Positions 9,711-21,629 are shown, counted from the stretch's first letter. The stretch is 64,000 bases of DNA from Affinibrenneria salicis (GCF_008710095.1 NZ_VYKJ01000001.1:744001-808000); one strand, 5' to 3'. Notes: a model not told the origin generated them from the sequence alone. Numbers and translations: made by a program.

Positions 9711-11000
9711 ATGAAATTGTATAACTTAAAAGATCATAGCGAACAGGTGAGCTTTGCGCAGGCGATTAAGCAGGGCCTGGGGCGTAAGCAGGGACTCTTT
9801 TTCCCGCAGGCGCTGCCTGAATTCGACGCGGCGGAGATCGATGACCTGCTGCGGCAGGATTTCGTCAGCCGCAGCAGCCGTATTCTGTCGGCTTATATCG
9901 GCGACGAAATTTCTGCCGAAGTCGTGCAGCGTCGGGTGAGCGCCGCCTTCGCCTTCCCTGCGCCGGTGGTTCCTGTGAGCGAAGATATTGCCGCGCTGGA
10001 GCTGTTCCACGGGCCGACGCTGGCGTTCAAAGATTTCGGCGGCCGTTTTATGGCGCAGATGCTGGCGGAAGTCGCCGGCGACCGCAAGGTGACGATCCTG
10101 ACTGCCACCTCCGGCGACACCGGCGCCGCGGTGGCCCACGCGTTCTACGGACTGAAAAATGTCCGCGTGGTGATCCTCTATCCGCGCGGCAAGATCAGCC
10201 CGCTGCAGGAAAAATTGTTCTGTACGCTGGGCGGCAATATCCACACCGTAGCGATCGACAGCGACTTCGATGCCTGCCAGGCGCTGGTGAAACAGGCGTT
10301 TGATGATGAAGAGCTGAAGCAGGCTCTGGGGCTGAATTCGGCCAACTCAATCAACATCAGCCGGCTGCTGGCGCAGATTTGCTACTACTTTGAAGCGGTG
10401 GCGCAACTGCCGCAGGAAGAGCGTCGTCAGCTGGTGGTTTCTGTGCCCAGCGGCAACTTCGGCGACCTGACCGCCGGCCTGCTGGCGAAATCGCTCGGTC
10501 TGCCGATCAAGCGCTTTATCGCCGCCACCAACGCCAACGACACCGTGCCGCGTTATCTGACCAGCGGCGAATGGCAGCCGGGCAAAACGGTCGCCACGCT
10601 GTCCAACGCCATGGACGTCAGCCAGCCGAATAACTGGCCGCGGGTGGAAGAGCTGTTCAGCCGTAAAAACTGGCAGTTGAAAACGCTGGGCTTCGGCGCG
10701 GTGAGCGATGAGACGACGAAACAGACGATGCGCGAGCTGGAAGGGCTGGGCTACACGTCCGAACCGCATGCCGCCATCGCTTATCGTCTGCTGCGCGATC
10801 AACTACAGCCGGGCGAATTCGGTCTGTTCCTCGGCACGGCGCATCCGGCGAAGTTTAAGGAAAGCGTAGAGGCCATCCTCGGCAAGACCCTGCCGCTGCC
10901 GGACGCGCTGGCTCAGCGGGCCGAACTGCCGTTGTTGTCCCACGATCTGCCGGCCGATTTCGCGCAGTTGCGTAAGCTGCTGATGGGATTGCCGGCGTAA
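9711..11000 (+). CDS. thrC: Threonine synthase
   Basis: 429 residues, close to the E. coli length (428). It is a PLP fold-type II enzyme: the Schiff-base lysine lies in TLAFKDFGGRFMAQ near residue 107, and the phosphate-binding loop includes TATSGDTGAAVAHAF. It converts O-phosphohomoserine to threonine, completing the pathway. It is the last gene of the operon; a strong hairpin follows at 11006. Confidence 0.98.
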   Translation: MKLYNLKDHSEQVSFAQAIKQGLGRKQGLFFPQALPEFDAAEIDDLLRQDFVSRSSRILSAYIGDEISAEVVQRRVSAAFAFPAPVVPVSEDIAALELFHGPTLAFKDFGGRFMAQMLAEVAGDRKVTILTATSGDTGAAVAHAFYGLKNVRVVILYPRGKISPLQEKLFCTLGGNIHTVAIDSDFDACQALVKQAFDDEELKQALGLNSANSINISRLLAQICYYFEAVAQLPQEERRQLVVSVPSGNFGDLTAGLLAKSLGLPIKRFIAATNANDTVPRYLTSGEWQPGKTVATLSNAMDVSQPNNWPRVEELFSRKNWQLKTLGFGAVSDETTKQTMRELEGLGYTSEPHAAIAYRLLRDQLQPGEFGLFLGTAHPAKFKESVEAILGKTLPLPDALAQRAELPLLSHDLPADFAQLRKLLMGLPA

Positions 11001-11005
11001 TGTTA

Positions 11006-11039
11006 CCGGGGGTGCCGTCGATGACGGCGGCAACCCCGG
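11006..11039. terminator. Hairpin between convergent thrC and yaaA
   Basis: CCGGGGGTGCCGTC pairs with GACGGCGGCAACCCCGG, a long GC-rich stem with a 3-base bulge. No T tract follows on either strand. Its place between two convergent genes suggests an end-of-transcript structure for both. Confidence 0.35.
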
Positions 11040-11072
11040 CGTTCAGAGGCTTGCCGGCTCAGAGTCCGTGCC

Positions 11073-11846
11073 CTACTGTTCGTGTCGTTTAAATACCAGT
11101 TCGCTGGCGGACGAGGCGTCCTGATCGAAGAAGTAGCCCTCCAGATCGAAATCTTTCAGTTGCTCCACCTGCGTCAGCCGGTTTTTAATAATAAAACGGC
11201 TCATCATGCCGCGCGCTTTCTTTGCGTAGAAACTGATGACTTTAAATTTGCCGTTCTTCTCATCCATAAATACCGGTTTAATCAGCGTGGCGGCCAGCTT
11301 GTCCACTTTTATCGCCCTGAAGTACTCGTCCGAGGCCAGATTAACCAGGATATCGTCGCCCTGCTGCTCCAGCGCCTGATTAAGTTTATGCGTCAGGGTG
11401 GCGCCCCAGAAACTGTATAGATCCTTGCCGCCGGGATTATCCAGCTTAATGCCCATCTCCAGTCGGTAGGGCTGCATTAAATCCAGCGGACGCAGCACGC
11501 CATACAGACCGGACAGCATACGCAGATGGCGCTGGGCGAAATCGAAATCCTCTTCGTCGAAATCCTCTGCGGCCAGACCGGTGTATACATCGCCTTTGAA
11601 CGCCAGCAGCGCCTGACGCGCGTTGTCCGGCGTGAAATCGGCGTGCCAGTCGGCGAAGCGAGCGGCGTTCAGTCCGGCCAGTTTATCGCTGATATGCATG
11701 AGTGAAGCGATACGTTCCGGCGTCAGTTGCCGGCAGCGCGCGATCAGCTGGCTGGACTGCTCCAGCAGCTCGGGCTGGGTATAGCGTTGCGTGGCGAGCG
11801 GGCTGGCGTAGTCCAGCGTTTTAGCCGGGGAAAGGGTGATCAGCAT
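11073..11846 (-). CDS. yaaA: YaaA (DUF328) peroxide-stress protein
   Basis: 257 residues from the ATG at 11846. The protein starts [17 protein letters not shown], matching the family. The open frame runs 34 codons further upstream, but that extension is not conserved. E. coli YaaA lowers intracellular free iron and limits Fenton damage under H2O2 stress, and it is OxyR-regulated there. Motifs such as [14 protein letters not shown] and the C-terminal [15 protein letters not shown] are typical. It is convergent with thrC, as in E. coli. Confidence 0.95.
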   Translation of the reverse strand: MLITLSPAKTLDYASPLATQRYTQPELLEQSSQLIARCRQLTPERIASLMHISDKLAGLNAARFADWHADFTPDNARQALLAFKGDVYTGLAAEDFDEEDFDFAQRHLRMLSGLYGVLRPLDLMQPYRLEMGIKLDNPGGKDLYSFWGATLTHKLNQALEQQGDDILVNLASDEYFRAIKVDKLAATLIKPVFMDEKNGKFKVISFYAKKARGMMSRFIIKNRLTQVEQLKDFDLEGYFFDQDASSASELVFKRHEQ

Positions 11847-12061
11847 CGGTGCGTATCCTGTCGTTTTTGCGCGATTAATAAGGGTTACTGTAGCAAAAAA
11901 GCGTAAAGAAAGCGGCGATGGATATAACAGGAAAAGGCTGCCTTGCACCGCTGTTTTCGCGTGTTATTATCAATTGCAGGCGCAAATTCATGTAACCAGC
12001 TGATGCCTGCGCCCTGCGCGTACCAAACCGTTTTCATGCACTAACAATGAGAAATGACAAC

Positions 12062-13015
12062 ATGACGGATAAACTTACTTCCCTGCGACAATACACCACG
12101 GTCGTGGCTGATACCGGCGATATAGCGGCCATGAAACTGTACCAGCCGCAAGACGCTACGACCAACCCCTCCCTGATCCTGAACGCTGCGCAAATTCCTG
12201 AATATCGTCGACTGATTGACGAGGCCGTTGCCTGGGCGCGTGAGCAAAGCAGCGACCACGCTCAGCAGATCGTGGACGCAACGGACAAACTGGCCGTGAA
12301 TATCGGTCTGGAAATTCTGAAGTTGATCCCCGGCCGTATCTCTACCGAAGTCGACGCGCGTCTCTCTTACGATACCACCGCCAGCGTAGCCAAAGCTAAA
12401 CGACTGATTAGTCTGTATAACGCGGCCGGCATCAGCAACGATCGCATCCTGATTAAGCTGGCGTCCACCTGGCAGGGTATCCGCGCCGCCGAACAACTGG
12501 AAAAAGAAGGCATTAACTGTAACCTGACGCTGCTGTTTTCCTTCGCCCAGGCGCGCGCCTGCGCGGAAGCGGGCGTTTTCCTGATTTCTCCGTTTGTCGG
12601 CCGTATTCTGGACTGGCATAAAGCGAATGGCGATAAGAAAGAGTTTGCCCCGCAGGAAGATCCGGGCGTGATTTCCGTGAGCGAAATTTATCACTATTAC
12701 AAACAGCACGGTTACGACACGGTAGTGATGGGCGCCAGCTTCCGCAACGTCGGCGAGATTCTGGAGCTGGCGGGTTGCGATCGCCTGACTATCGCTCCCG
12801 GCCTGCTGAAAGAGCTGGCGGAGAGCGCGGGCAGCATTGAGCGCAAGCTGTCTTTCTCCGGCGATGTGCAGGCGCGGCCGGAAAAACTGACGGAAGCGCA
12901 GTTCTACTGGCAGCACAATCAGGATCCGATGGCGGTGGATAAGCTGGCCGAAGGGATTCGAAAATTTGCCGTTGACCAGGAAAAGCTGGAAAAAGTGATC
13001 GCCGGCCTGCTGTAA
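12062..13015 (+). CDS. talB: Transaldolase B
   Basis: 317 residues from the ATG at 12062, identical in length to E. coli TalB. The N-terminus [20 protein letters not shown] is nearly the same. The Schiff-base lysine lies in [16 protein letters not shown] near residue 132. It transfers a dihydroxyacetone unit in the non-oxidative pentose phosphate pathway and acts in the cytoplasm. A strong terminator follows, so it is probably monocistronic. Confidence 0.98.
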   Translation: MTDKLTSLRQYTTVVADTGDIAAMKLYQPQDATTNPSLILNAAQIPEYRRLIDEAVAWAREQSSDHAQQIVDATDKLAVNIGLEILKLIPGRISTEVDARLSYDTTASVAKAKRLISLYNAAGISNDRILIKLASTWQGIRAAEQLEKEGINCNLTLLFSFAQARACAEAGVFLISPFVGRILDWHKANGDKKEFAPQEDPGVISVSEIYHYYKQHGYDTVVMGASFRNVGEILELAGCDRLTIAPGLLKELAESAGSIERKLSFSGDVQARPEKLTEAQFYWQHNQDPMAVDKLAEGIRKFAVDQEKLEKVIAGLL

Positions 13016-13032
13016 CCGGCGGCCAGTTTAAA

Positions 13033-13057
13033 CGCAGGCCGCCGGCCTGCGTTTTTT
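13033..13057 (+). terminator. Rho-independent terminator of talB
   Basis: CGCAGGC/GCCTGCG stem (extendable to nine pairs) with a very short loop, then six T residues. It begins 18 bp after the talB stop. Confidence 0.85.
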
Positions 13058-13083
13058 ATACCGGCTATTTATAAACATACCGG

Positions 13084-14169
13084 CTATTTATAAACGCTGT
13101 TTCTGGCCTTCTTCGCGCAATACAGCTTTTCATCGGCGCGGTTAATAACCTGTAGCAGCCCCTCTTTCCCGGACTGATATTCAACCAGCCCGATACTGAC
13201 CGACAGTTTGAGGTCCGCCAGCGTCGAGGTATCCATGGCGTTAATTGCGTTTCTGGCGCGCTCGGCGACGTTCCACGCCTGGTCCAGCGGCGTTTCCGGC
13301 AGAACCACCGCGAACTCATCGCCGCCGATACGGCCGAAAATATCCGCTTTACGAAAAGAGTGATGCAGTTGCGCGGCGATGGCCTGTAGCGCAACGTCGC
13401 CGCCGCTGTGTCCGAGCGTATCGTTAATTTTTTTGAAGTGGTCGATATCAATCAAAATGACACAAACCGGCTTACCGGTGAAATTCGCCAGGTGCAGCAC
13501 CTTGCTGGCGGCGGTGAAAAAGGCTTCCCGGCGCAGGAAACCCGTGAGTTCGTCATAGCGGGCGGTAGTGGGCAATTCAATCAGATATTTTTTGGCCAGA
13601 ATCGACAACAGGCTGCCCAGAATGGCCGATAGCAAGACCACGCACAGCACCATGCCCAGCGAATTGGCCGTCGACAGAGTGGTGAGCAGCGTGGGTTTAT
13701 CCAACTGGCTGGTCGTCCTGACGCGTACGCCGGTCAGGATATCGGTTTCGGACAATATGGGAAAGATGGTGATCAGTTTGCCCTTTGCGCCAAATTCGCC
13801 GATTGCCGGTAGTTTATTCTGGCAAATGCGAATGATTTCCATATTGTTAAATGAAAGGTTTAGTTCTGATAAACGATTAATACATTCGGTGGTGGTATTC
13901 CGGGTATTAAAAGCAAAGGTGGCCACGCGGGAATATAAATAGTTGCCTGAACGGTATTCCTTTTCGTTTTCCGTCACGCTGCTGCCGGCATTGTAAGACT
14001 TATACACATCAATGGTTTCAGCCAGATTCTTCCGTTCTGTCTGCCAGTCATAGGATTGCGTCTGGTGAATAACAATGGTCGTTAATAGCAGCGAGAAAAT
14101 GCCGAATAACACAGAGGCAGAGCCCGGATGGGCAAATAATTTTAGTATTTTATAGTTAATGGCATTCAT
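13084..14169 (-). CDS. Membrane-bound diguanylate cyclase (GGDEF)
   Basis: 361 residues from the ATG at 14169, which has a GGGAAG ribosome site. An alternative in-frame start lies at 14193. One membrane segment near residues 17-35 and a second near 175-198 bracket a sensor region of about 140 residues that is probably periplasmic, with two cysteines (ECINRL, RICQNK). The C-terminal GGDEF domain keeps the catalytic signature (RIGGDEFAVVLPE) and an RxxD inhibitory I-site five residues before it (RKAD). It should make cyclic-di-GMP from GTP with product feedback. There is no EAL domain. It is inserted between talB and mog, which are adjacent in E. coli. Confidence 0.85.
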   Translation of the reverse strand: MNAINYKILKLFAHPGSASVLFGIFSLLLTTIVIHQTQSYDWQTERKNLAETIDVYKSYNAGSSVTENEKEYRSGNYLYSRVATFAFNTRNTTTECINRLSELNLSFNNMEIIRICQNKLPAIGEFGAKGKLITIFPILSETDILTGVRVRTTSQLDKPTLLTTLSTANSLGMVLCVVLLSAILGSLLSILAKKYLIELPTTARYDELTGFLRREAFFTAASKVLHLANFTGKPVCVILIDIDHFKKINDTLGHSGGDVALQAIAAQLHHSFRKADIFGRIGGDEFAVVLPETPLDQAWNVAERARNAINAMDTSTLADLKLSVSIGLVEYQSGKEGLLQVINRADEKLYCAKKARNSVYK

Positions 14170-14478
14170 GCGACAACTTCCCGGGCGAAACAACCTTAAT
14201 CAATAGCAGGAGATAAAATAAAAATAGAGTTTTACTTATTCTACCATCTTTCGACTCGCGAACGCTCGGCTTACTTATGCCCTAAAGCAAATTTTTATGG
14301 TGCCAGTAAGGGGCGAAAATTGACGCCGTTGGCCTTTTACTCTGGCCGAACCGATCGAATGCGCTTCTTCCGGCGGAATGGACGACCGCTGCAAGAAGGT
14401 GGGGTGCCCTGGGCGATTCGGCCGGGGTTTCTGGTAAACTGACCTTTCCCTGGCCATGTCTGAGTAGAGAGCCTCTGT

Positions 14479-15072
14479 ATGAATATATTGCGAATTGGGC
14501 TGGTGTCGGTTTCCGATCGTGCATCCAGCGGTGTGTATCAGGATAAAGGTATCCCGGCATTGCAGGCATGGCTGGCATCCGCGTTGACCACGCCCTATGA
14601 GGTGGAAGTGCGGCTGGTGCCGGATGAGCAGCCATTGATTGAGCAGACGTTGTGTGAGCTGGTGGATGAGATGGGCTGTTATCTGGTATTGACCACCGGC
14701 GGAACCGGCCCGGCGCGACGCGACGTGACGCCGGACGCTACCCTGGCGGTGGCCGATCGGCTGATGCCGGGGTTCGGCGAACAGATGCGCCAGATCGGCC
14801 TGCACTTCGTTCCCACGTCGATTTTATCGCGTCAGGTCGGGGTGATCCGCAAACAGGCGCTGATCCTTAATCTGCCCGGCCAGCCGAAGTCGATTCAGGA
14901 AACGCTGAGCGGGGTACGCGACGAAAACGGCAACGTGATCGTCGCCGGCATTTTTGCCAGCGTGCCGTACTGCATTCAACTGCTTGAGGGGCCTTATGTG
15001 GAAACCGATCCGGCCGTGGTAGCAGCTTTTCGCCCTAAAAATGCAATACGCGAAATAAAAAACCAAAGTTAA
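14479..15072 (+). CDS. mog: Molybdopterin adenylyltransferase
   Basis: 197 residues (195 in E. coli). The MoCF signature LTTGGTGPARRDVTPDAT lies near residues 73-90, followed by the later LPGQPKS motif. Mog adenylates molybdopterin before metal insertion by MoeA in molybdenum-cofactor biosynthesis. The talB-mog-satP neighbourhood is as in E. coli apart from inserted genes. Confidence 0.96.
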   Translation: MNILRIGLVSVSDRASSGVYQDKGIPALQAWLASALTTPYEVEVRLVPDEQPLIEQTLCELVDEMGCYLVLTTGGTGPARRDVTPDATLAVADRLMPGFGEQMRQIGLHFVPTSILSRQVGVIRKQALILNLPGQPKSIQETLSGVRDENGNVIVAGIFASVPYCIQLLEGPYVETDPAVVAAFRPKNAIREIKNQS

Positions 15073-15116
15073 ACCATTTCTGCCATAAGATTCAGCTTCT
15101 CTGGTGTGTGGAAAAT

Positions 15117-15161
15117 TTGCCGCTATAGTAATTTTATTTTTACACATGGCGGCAATTTTTT
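15117..15161 (+). terminator. Probable terminator of mog
   Basis: TTGCCGC/GCGGCAA stem with a 25-base AT-rich loop and six T residues directly after. It lies between mog and the MFS gene. The large loop lowers confidence. Confidence 0.45.
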
Positions 15162-15193
15162 GTCGGTACACTCTGGCGTTAAAACGGTAATTT

Positions 15194-16546
15194 ATGGCTC
15201 GCGAATCTTTTCCCTCTGCTCCCGCCCCCGCTCAGGGCGCTCCACGGCGGTTAAACCGCCAGGATTATAAGACGCTCTCTCTGGCCGCCCTCGGCGGTGC
15301 GCTCGAGTTCTATGATTTTATTATCTTCGTCTTTTTCGCCGTGGCGATCGGCGATCTGTTTTTTCCGCCGAATATTCCGGAATGGCTGCGCCAGGCGCAA
15401 ACCTTCGGCATCTTTGCCGCCGGTTATCTGGTGCGGCCGCTGGGCGGCATCATCATGGCGCACTTCGGCGATCGGGTAGGGCGTAAGAAAATGTTCAGCC
15501 TGAGTATTCTGTTGATGGCGCTGCCCACGCTGGCGATGGGGATGTTGCCGACCTACGCGTCCATCGGTATCGCGGCGCCGCTGTTGCTGCTGCTGATGCG
15601 TGTGCTGCAGGGGGCGGCTATCGGCGGGGAGGTGCCCGGCGCCTGGGTGTTCGTAGCCGAGCATGTGCCGCGCGCGCGTATCGGTTTTGCCTGCGCGACG
15701 CTGACCGCCGGACTGACGCTGGGCATCTTGCTCGGCTCGCTTGTGGCAACTTTATTGAACAGTGTGTTGACCCCGCAGCAAATGCAGGACGGCGGCTGGC
15801 GCATCCCGTTTTTTATCGGCGGAATCTTTGGCCTGACGGCGATGTATTTGCGGCGCTGGCTGCAGGAAACGCCGATCTTTGTTGAAATGAAGGCGCGCAA
15901 AGCGCTGGCGAAAGAGCTGCCGTTGAAAGCGGTGATGGTTAACCATAAAAAAGCGGTGTTGATCTCAATGTTGCTGACCTGGTTGCTGTCGGCGGGTATT
16001 GTGGTGGTGATCCTGATGGCGCCGGTCTATTTGCAAAAGCTGCATGGCATCTCCGCGGCAATGGCGCTGCAGGCCAACTGTCTGGCGATCATTGCGCTCG
16101 TCGTCGGCTGCATGGTCGCGGGGTACGCGGCCGATCGTATTGGCGCCGGCCGTACGCTGATGTTTGGCTGCGCGCTGCTGGCCCTCTGCTGTTCGGGGTT
16201 TTATTACATTGCGGCCAATGAACCCGGCTGGCTGTTTCCCGGCTATGCGCTGGCGGGGTTCAGCGTCGGCGTGGTGGGCGTGGTGCCTTATGTCATGGTG
16301 CGTTCTTTCCCGGCAGAGGTGCGTTTTTCCGGCATTTCGTTCTCCTATAATCTTTCCTATGCCATTTTTGGCGGCCTGACGCCCATCTCTGTCACGCTGA
16401 TTATGGCGGTGACGCCGATGGCGCCGGCGTTTTATATTCTGGCGCTGGCGGCTATGGGGTTTGCGCTGGGCGTCTGCCTGCAGCAGGAAAGTTGCTATGC
16501 GGAGCATCAGCCGAGCGGCGAAGTGCCGTCGTCAGCCGGCGTGTGA
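15194..16546 (+). CDS. MFS transporter, metabolite:H+ symporter (MHS) family
   Basis: 450 residues with about twelve hydrophobic segments. The N-terminal LGGALEFYDFIIFVFFAV and the loop 2-3 motif FGDRVGRKKMFSLS are characteristic of the MHS branch that includes ProP, ShiA and citrate or alpha-ketoglutarate transporters. The protein sits in the inner membrane and uses the proton gradient; the substrate cannot be inferred. No counterpart lies here in E. coli. It is convergent with satP, and a GC-rich hairpin lies between them. Confidence 0.8.
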   Translation: MARESFPSAPAPAQGAPRRLNRQDYKTLSLAALGGALEFYDFIIFVFFAVAIGDLFFPPNIPEWLRQAQTFGIFAAGYLVRPLGGIIMAHFGDRVGRKKMFSLSILLMALPTLAMGMLPTYASIGIAAPLLLLLMRVLQGAAIGGEVPGAWVFVAEHVPRARIGFACATLTAGLTLGILLGSLVATLLNSVLTPQQMQDGGWRIPFFIGGIFGLTAMYLRRWLQETPIFVEMKARKALAKELPLKAVMVNHKKAVLISMLLTWLLSAGIVVVILMAPVYLQKLHGISAAMALQANCLAIIALVVGCMVAGYAADRIGAGRTLMFGCALLALCCSGFYYIAANEPGWLFPGYALAGFSVGVVGVVPYVMVRSFPAEVRFSGISFSYNLSYAIFGGLTPISVTLIMAVTPMAPAFYILALAAMGFALGVCLQQESCYAEHQPSGEVPSSAGV

Positions 16547-16574
16547 ACGCGCGCCGGCGCGGGGCGGGGCGCAG

Positions 16575-16598
16575 GGCAGGCGGACAAGGCCGCCTGCC
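16575..16598. terminator. Hairpin between convergent MFS gene and satP
   Basis: A perfect 9-bp stem, GGCAGGCGG/CCGCCTGCC, with a 6-base loop. There is no T tract, so intrinsic termination is doubtful. The position between two convergent ends is suggestive. Confidence 0.4.
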
Positions 16599-16607
16599 GC
16601 TCCGGGT

Positions 16608-17186
16608 TCAGTGACTGGAACCGGACGGCGCGCCGATCGGCAGGACGGTGCGGCCCGCCTGTTCGTTCAGCAGTTCGGCCATCGCTAAATAGATGGCGCT
16701 GGCGCCGCAGATAATGCCTTCGTAGCCGGCAAACACCAGCAGCGCGTGGTTGGCGGTAAAGTTTCCGATCGCCAGTAAGGCGAACAGCACTACCAGGCTG
16801 GCGAAGACAAACTGCAGCGCCCGGCTGGCGCGCAGGGTGCCGAAAAACATAAACAGCGTGAACACGCCCCACAGCGCAAGGAAAACGCCGAGGAAGCGAC
16901 CGTCGCTGGCCTCGGCCAGCCCGACGCGCGGCAGGATCAGAATGGCGACCAGCGTCAGCCAGAACGCGCCGTAAGAGGTAAAGGCGGTCGCGCCGAACGT
17001 ATTGCCTTTCTTATATTCCAGCATGCCGGCCAGAATTTGTGCAATTCCGCCGTAAAAGATACCCATACTGAGAATGATGGCCGAAAGGGGGAAAAAGCCC
17101 GCGTTGTGCAGGTTAAGGAGTACCGTGGTCATCCCGAACCCCATGAGCCCGAGCGGACCTGGGTTTGCCAGCGTGTTGGTGTGCAT
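16608..17186 (-). CDS. satP: Acetate/succinate:H+ symporter SatP
   Basis: 192 residues (188 in E. coli YaaH). The GPR1/FUN34/YaaH signature NPGPLGLMGFGMTT lies near the N-terminus, and six transmembrane segments follow. Members of this family take up acetate and succinate as hexameric channels or symporters. The location next to dnaK matches E. coli yaaH. Confidence 0.95.
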   Translation of the reverse strand: MHTNTLANPGPLGLMGFGMTTVLLNLHNAGFFPLSAIILSMGIFYGGIAQILAGMLEYKKGNTFGATAFTSYGAFWLTLVAILILPRVGLAEASDGRFLGVFLALWGVFTLFMFFGTLRASRALQFVFASLVVLFALLAIGNFTANHALLVFAGYEGIICGASAIYLAMAELLNEQAGRTVLPIGAPSGSSH

Positions 17187-17634
17187 AAATCCTCTGCGAT
17201 AACAGATTAATCATTTTTGTTGTATGCCCCTCCTCCTTCTGGCCGCAGGCCGCGCCCGGCCGCCGGTCGCTTGCCTATGCTCCGCGTCCGATGCCGCTCG
17301 CCTTTCTCAACCGGAAATCTGTCGGGGGTAAAAGACGCTATTGCCCGCATGATCACGGGGCGATTTTCCCCTGTATTCCGGCGAGCGCGGCATCATATCG
17401 GGCGGCGAAAAAGGAAACAATATGGCCGGCAGGAATAAATTGATAGCAAAGGAGATTTAACAGAATTTTTTTTACCTCTCCCCCTTGATGCGGCCGGGAG
17501 TGACCCCATCTTATTCTCAACCAGGCGGTTTGGCCGATGAAAAAGCGTGAAGCAGAGAGTTGAAAAGCGTTTTTTCGTCCTCATAGTAGGTTAAACCACC
17601 ACACCGAATGCGACTTTTTAGTGGAGATGTTTAG
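17187..17634. other. Intergenic region between satP and dnaK
   Basis: 448 bases separating divergent genes. The dnaK-proximal part carries heat-shock promoter elements (17482-17511 and weaker at 17559-17586). The satP-proximal part shows no gene or recognisable site. Confidence 0.6.
17482..17511 (+). promoter_or_regulatory. Sigma32 heat-shock promoter of dnaKJ
   Basis: CCCTTGATG (-35) and CCCCATCT (-10) are separated by 13 bp. This agrees with the sigma32 consensus CTTGAAA-N11-16-CCCCATNT and closely resembles the E. coli dnaK P1 element. A second weaker candidate, GTTGAAAA (17559) with CCTCATAG (17579), could correspond to dnaK P2. Confidence 0.85.
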
Positions 17635-19557
<1,923 letters not shown>

Positions 19558-19611
19558 TCGCCCTTAGGCGGGCGCAGTAGCGGTAACTTTAATACTGTTG
19601 CTGGCAACCAG

Positions 19612-19641
19612 CACGGGCGTCGGGGAAACTCTGCGCCCGTG
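19612..19641 (+). other. Stable hairpin in the dnaK-dnaJ intergenic RNA
   Basis: CACGGGCG/CGCCCGTG, an 8-bp perfect stem with a 14-base loop, lies in the 110-bp gap between dnaK and dnaJ. No T tract follows, so it is not an obvious terminator. It could act as a processing site or attenuator setting the DnaK:DnaJ ratio; this is inferred from position only. Confidence 0.5.
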
Positions 19642-19667
19642 TACGCATGTTGAGGGCTGAGAAAACA

Positions 19668-20804
19668 ATGGCGAAGCAAGACTATTACGAGATTTTGGGC
19701 GTTTCCAAAGATGCGGAAGAGCGCGAAATCAAGAAGGCGTATAAACGTCTGGCGATGAAGTTCCACCCGGACCGTAATCCGGGCGATAAAGAGGCTGAGT
19801 CCCGCTTTAAAGAAGTTAAAGAAGCCTACGAAATTCTGACCGACGCGCAGAAGCGCGCCGCTTACGATCAGTACGGCCATGCCGCTTTTGAACAGGGCGG
19901 CATGGGCGGTGGCGGCGGCGGCGGTTTTGGCGGCGGGGCCGATTTCGGTGATATCTTTGGCGACGTCTTTGGCGATATTTTCGGCGGCGGACGCCGTCAG
20001 CGCGCCAGCCGCGGGTCCGATCTGCGCTACAACATGGAACTGACTCTGGAAGAGGCGGTGCGTGGCGTAACCAAAGAAATACGTATCCCGGCGCTGGAAG
20101 AATGCGATGTCTGCCGCGGCAGCGGCGCGAAACCAGGCAGCTCGCCGGTTACCTGTCCGACCTGTCATGGCGCGGGCCAGGTGCAGATGCGGCAGGGCTT
20201 CTTCACCGTACAGCAGGCCTGTCCGCACTGTCATGGCCGCGGCAAGATCATCAAAGATCCGTGCAACAAATGTCACGGTCACGGCCGGATAGAAAAAAGC
20301 AAAACGCTGTCGGTTAAAATTCCGGCGGGCGTGGATACCGGCGACCGCATCCGCCTGTCGGGCGAGGGCGAAGCCGGCGAGCACGGCGCGCCGGCCGGGG
20401 ATCTGTACGTACAGGTGCAGGTGAAGAAACACCCGATTTTCGAACGCGATGAAAGCAATCTGTATTGCGAAGTGCCGATCAATTTTGCCATGGCGGCTCT
20501 CGGCGGCGAAATCGAAGTGCCGACGCTGGATGGCCGGGTGAAACTGAAAGTGCCGGCGGAAACGCAGACCGGCAAGCTGTTCCGCATGCGCGGCAAGGGC
20601 GTGAAGTCGGTGCGCGGCGGCGCGCAGGGCGATCTGCTGTGCCGGGTCGTGGTGGAAACGCCGGTTAGCCTGAATGAACGCCAGAAACAGCTGCTGCAGG
20701 AGCTGTCCGAGAGTTTTGGCGGCCCGTCCGGCGAGCATAACAGCCCGCGCTCGAAGAGTTTCTTTGACGGCGTGAAGAAGTTTTTTGACGACCTGACGCG
20801 TTAA
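19668..20804 (+). CDS. dnaJ: Hsp40 co-chaperone DnaJ
   Basis: 378 residues from the ATG at 19668 ([13 protein letters not shown]). The in-frame ATG seven codons earlier is not conserved. The J domain at residues 1-70 has the HPD motif ([10 protein letters not shown]). A Gly/Phe-rich linker at about 75-115 is followed by four zinc-binding CxxCxGxG repeats ([32 protein letters not shown]), then the C-terminal substrate-binding domains. It stimulates DnaK ATP hydrolysis and delivers substrates. nhaAR, found after dnaJ in E. coli, is absent. Confidence 0.98.
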   Translation: MAKQDYYEILGVSKDAEEREIKKAYKRLAMKFHPDRNPGDKEAESRFKEVKEAYEILTDAQKRAAYDQYGHAAFEQGGMGGGGGGGFGGGADFGDIFGDVFGDIFGGGRRQRASRGSDLRYNMELTLEEAVRGVTKEIRIPALEECDVCRGSGAKPGSSPVTCPTCHGAGQVQMRQGFFTVQQACPHCHGRGKIIKDPCNKCHGHGRIEKSKTLSVKIPAGVDTGDRIRLSGEGEAGEHGAPAGDLYVQVQVKKHPIFERDESNLYCEVPINFAMAALGGEIEVPTLDGRVKLKVPAETQTGKLFRMRGKGVKSVRGGAQGDLLCRVVVETPVSLNERQKQLLQELSESFGGPSGEHNSPRSKSFFDGVKKFFDDLTR

Positions 20805-20914
20805 TCCCGGCGTTTACGCGTCACCGCAAATACCGTGCCGACGCCCCGCACTGCGCTCGCTCCGCCAGGCGCGGGCTGGTAGGGATACCGTAGGCGTGGT
20901 TGCGCTGACGCTCG

Positions 20915-20944
20915 AACCGGCTGCTAAACCCAGCCGGTTTTTTT
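20915..20944 (+). terminator. Rho-independent terminator of dnaKJ
   Basis: AACCGGCTG/CAGCCGGTT, a 9-bp stem with a 7-base loop followed by five or more T residues, 110 bp after the dnaJ stop. Confidence 0.9.
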
Positions 20945-20981
20945 GTGCCCGCGTACACCCGGCCTGACGAATGCCAGACAC

Positions 20982-21004
20982 AAAAAAACCGGCCTGAGCC
21001 GGTT
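20982..21004 (-). terminator. Rho-independent terminator of rpsT
   Basis: Read on the minus strand, AACCGGC/GCCGGTT forms a 7-bp stem with a 4-base loop and is followed by a T tract (seven A residues on the plus strand at 20982-20988). It starts 29 bp after the rpsT stop. Confidence 0.88.
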
Positions 21005-21033
21005 CTTTTAATCGCTGCAGCGAAGATCGGTGC

Positions 21034-21297
21034 TTACTGAATAGCGCTGATCTGCTTAGCCAGATTAGCTTTATGACGTGCAGCTTTGTTCTTGTGGATC
21101 AGGCCTTTGCTTGCCTGGCGATCCACAATCGGTTGCATTTCATTAAAGGCTTTCTGCGCTGCTTCTTTATCGCCAGTAGCGATCGCCGCGTATACTTTCT
21201 TGATAAAAGTACGCATCATAGAGCGACGGCTAGCGTTATGCTTGCGGCGCTTCTCAGACTGTACGGCGCGTTTCTTAGCTGATTTGATATTAGCCAA
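21034..21297 (-). CDS. rpsT: 30S ribosomal protein S20
   Basis: 87 residues, lysine-rich, starting [19 protein letters not shown], the same length as E. coli S20. The start codon is TTG (CAA at 21295-21297 on the plus strand), as in E. coli rpsT, where the poor start codon takes part in autogenous control of translation by S20. It is divergent from ribF and followed by its own terminator. Confidence 0.97.
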   Translation of the reverse strand: MANIKSAKKRAVQSEKRRKHNASRRSMMRTFIKKVYAAIATGDKEAAQKAFNEMQPIVDRQASKGLIHKNKAARHKANLAKQISAIQ

Positions 21298-21345
21298 GGT
21301 CCAACTCCCAAATATATTCTATCGAGGACAATTCAAAGGCCGAGG

Positions 21346-21374
21346 AATATGCCCTTTTAGCCTTCTTTTGTCAA
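21346..21374 (-). promoter_or_regulatory. Candidate rpsT promoter
   Basis: On the minus strand, TTGACA (21374-21369) and CATATT (21351-21346) are separated by exactly 17 bp. This gives a leader of about 40 bases before the rpsT TTG start. The -35 is a perfect consensus. Confidence 0.65.
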
Positions 21375-21600
21375 TGGATTTGTGCAAATAAGCGTCGTTT
21401 GTACGTCGACGCTTGTTACGTTGTGATGGCGCAGGATTTTAACAGCTTCATTGCGGGGAATACAGCCTTTCGCGCGATAAAATTCGTATTTGCCGGCGTC
21501 GCCGGGCCGGCATCAGAGACGCCGGGCGCCTGACGCGGCAAAAGTCGCGCCGGCGCAGCGGATTATCTCGCCGGCGCGGGTAAAAGGCAACAATCGAAGG

Positions 21601-21629
21601 TTAACCTTACACGCTGTACAAGGTATAAT
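21601..21629 (+). promoter_or_regulatory. Candidate ribF operon promoter
   Basis: TATAAT at 21624-21629 is a perfect -10. TTAACC at 21601-21606 is 17 bp upstream and a modest -35. The element is 30 bp before the ribF start and probably drives ribF-ileS-lspA-fkpB-ispH. Confidence 0.6.
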
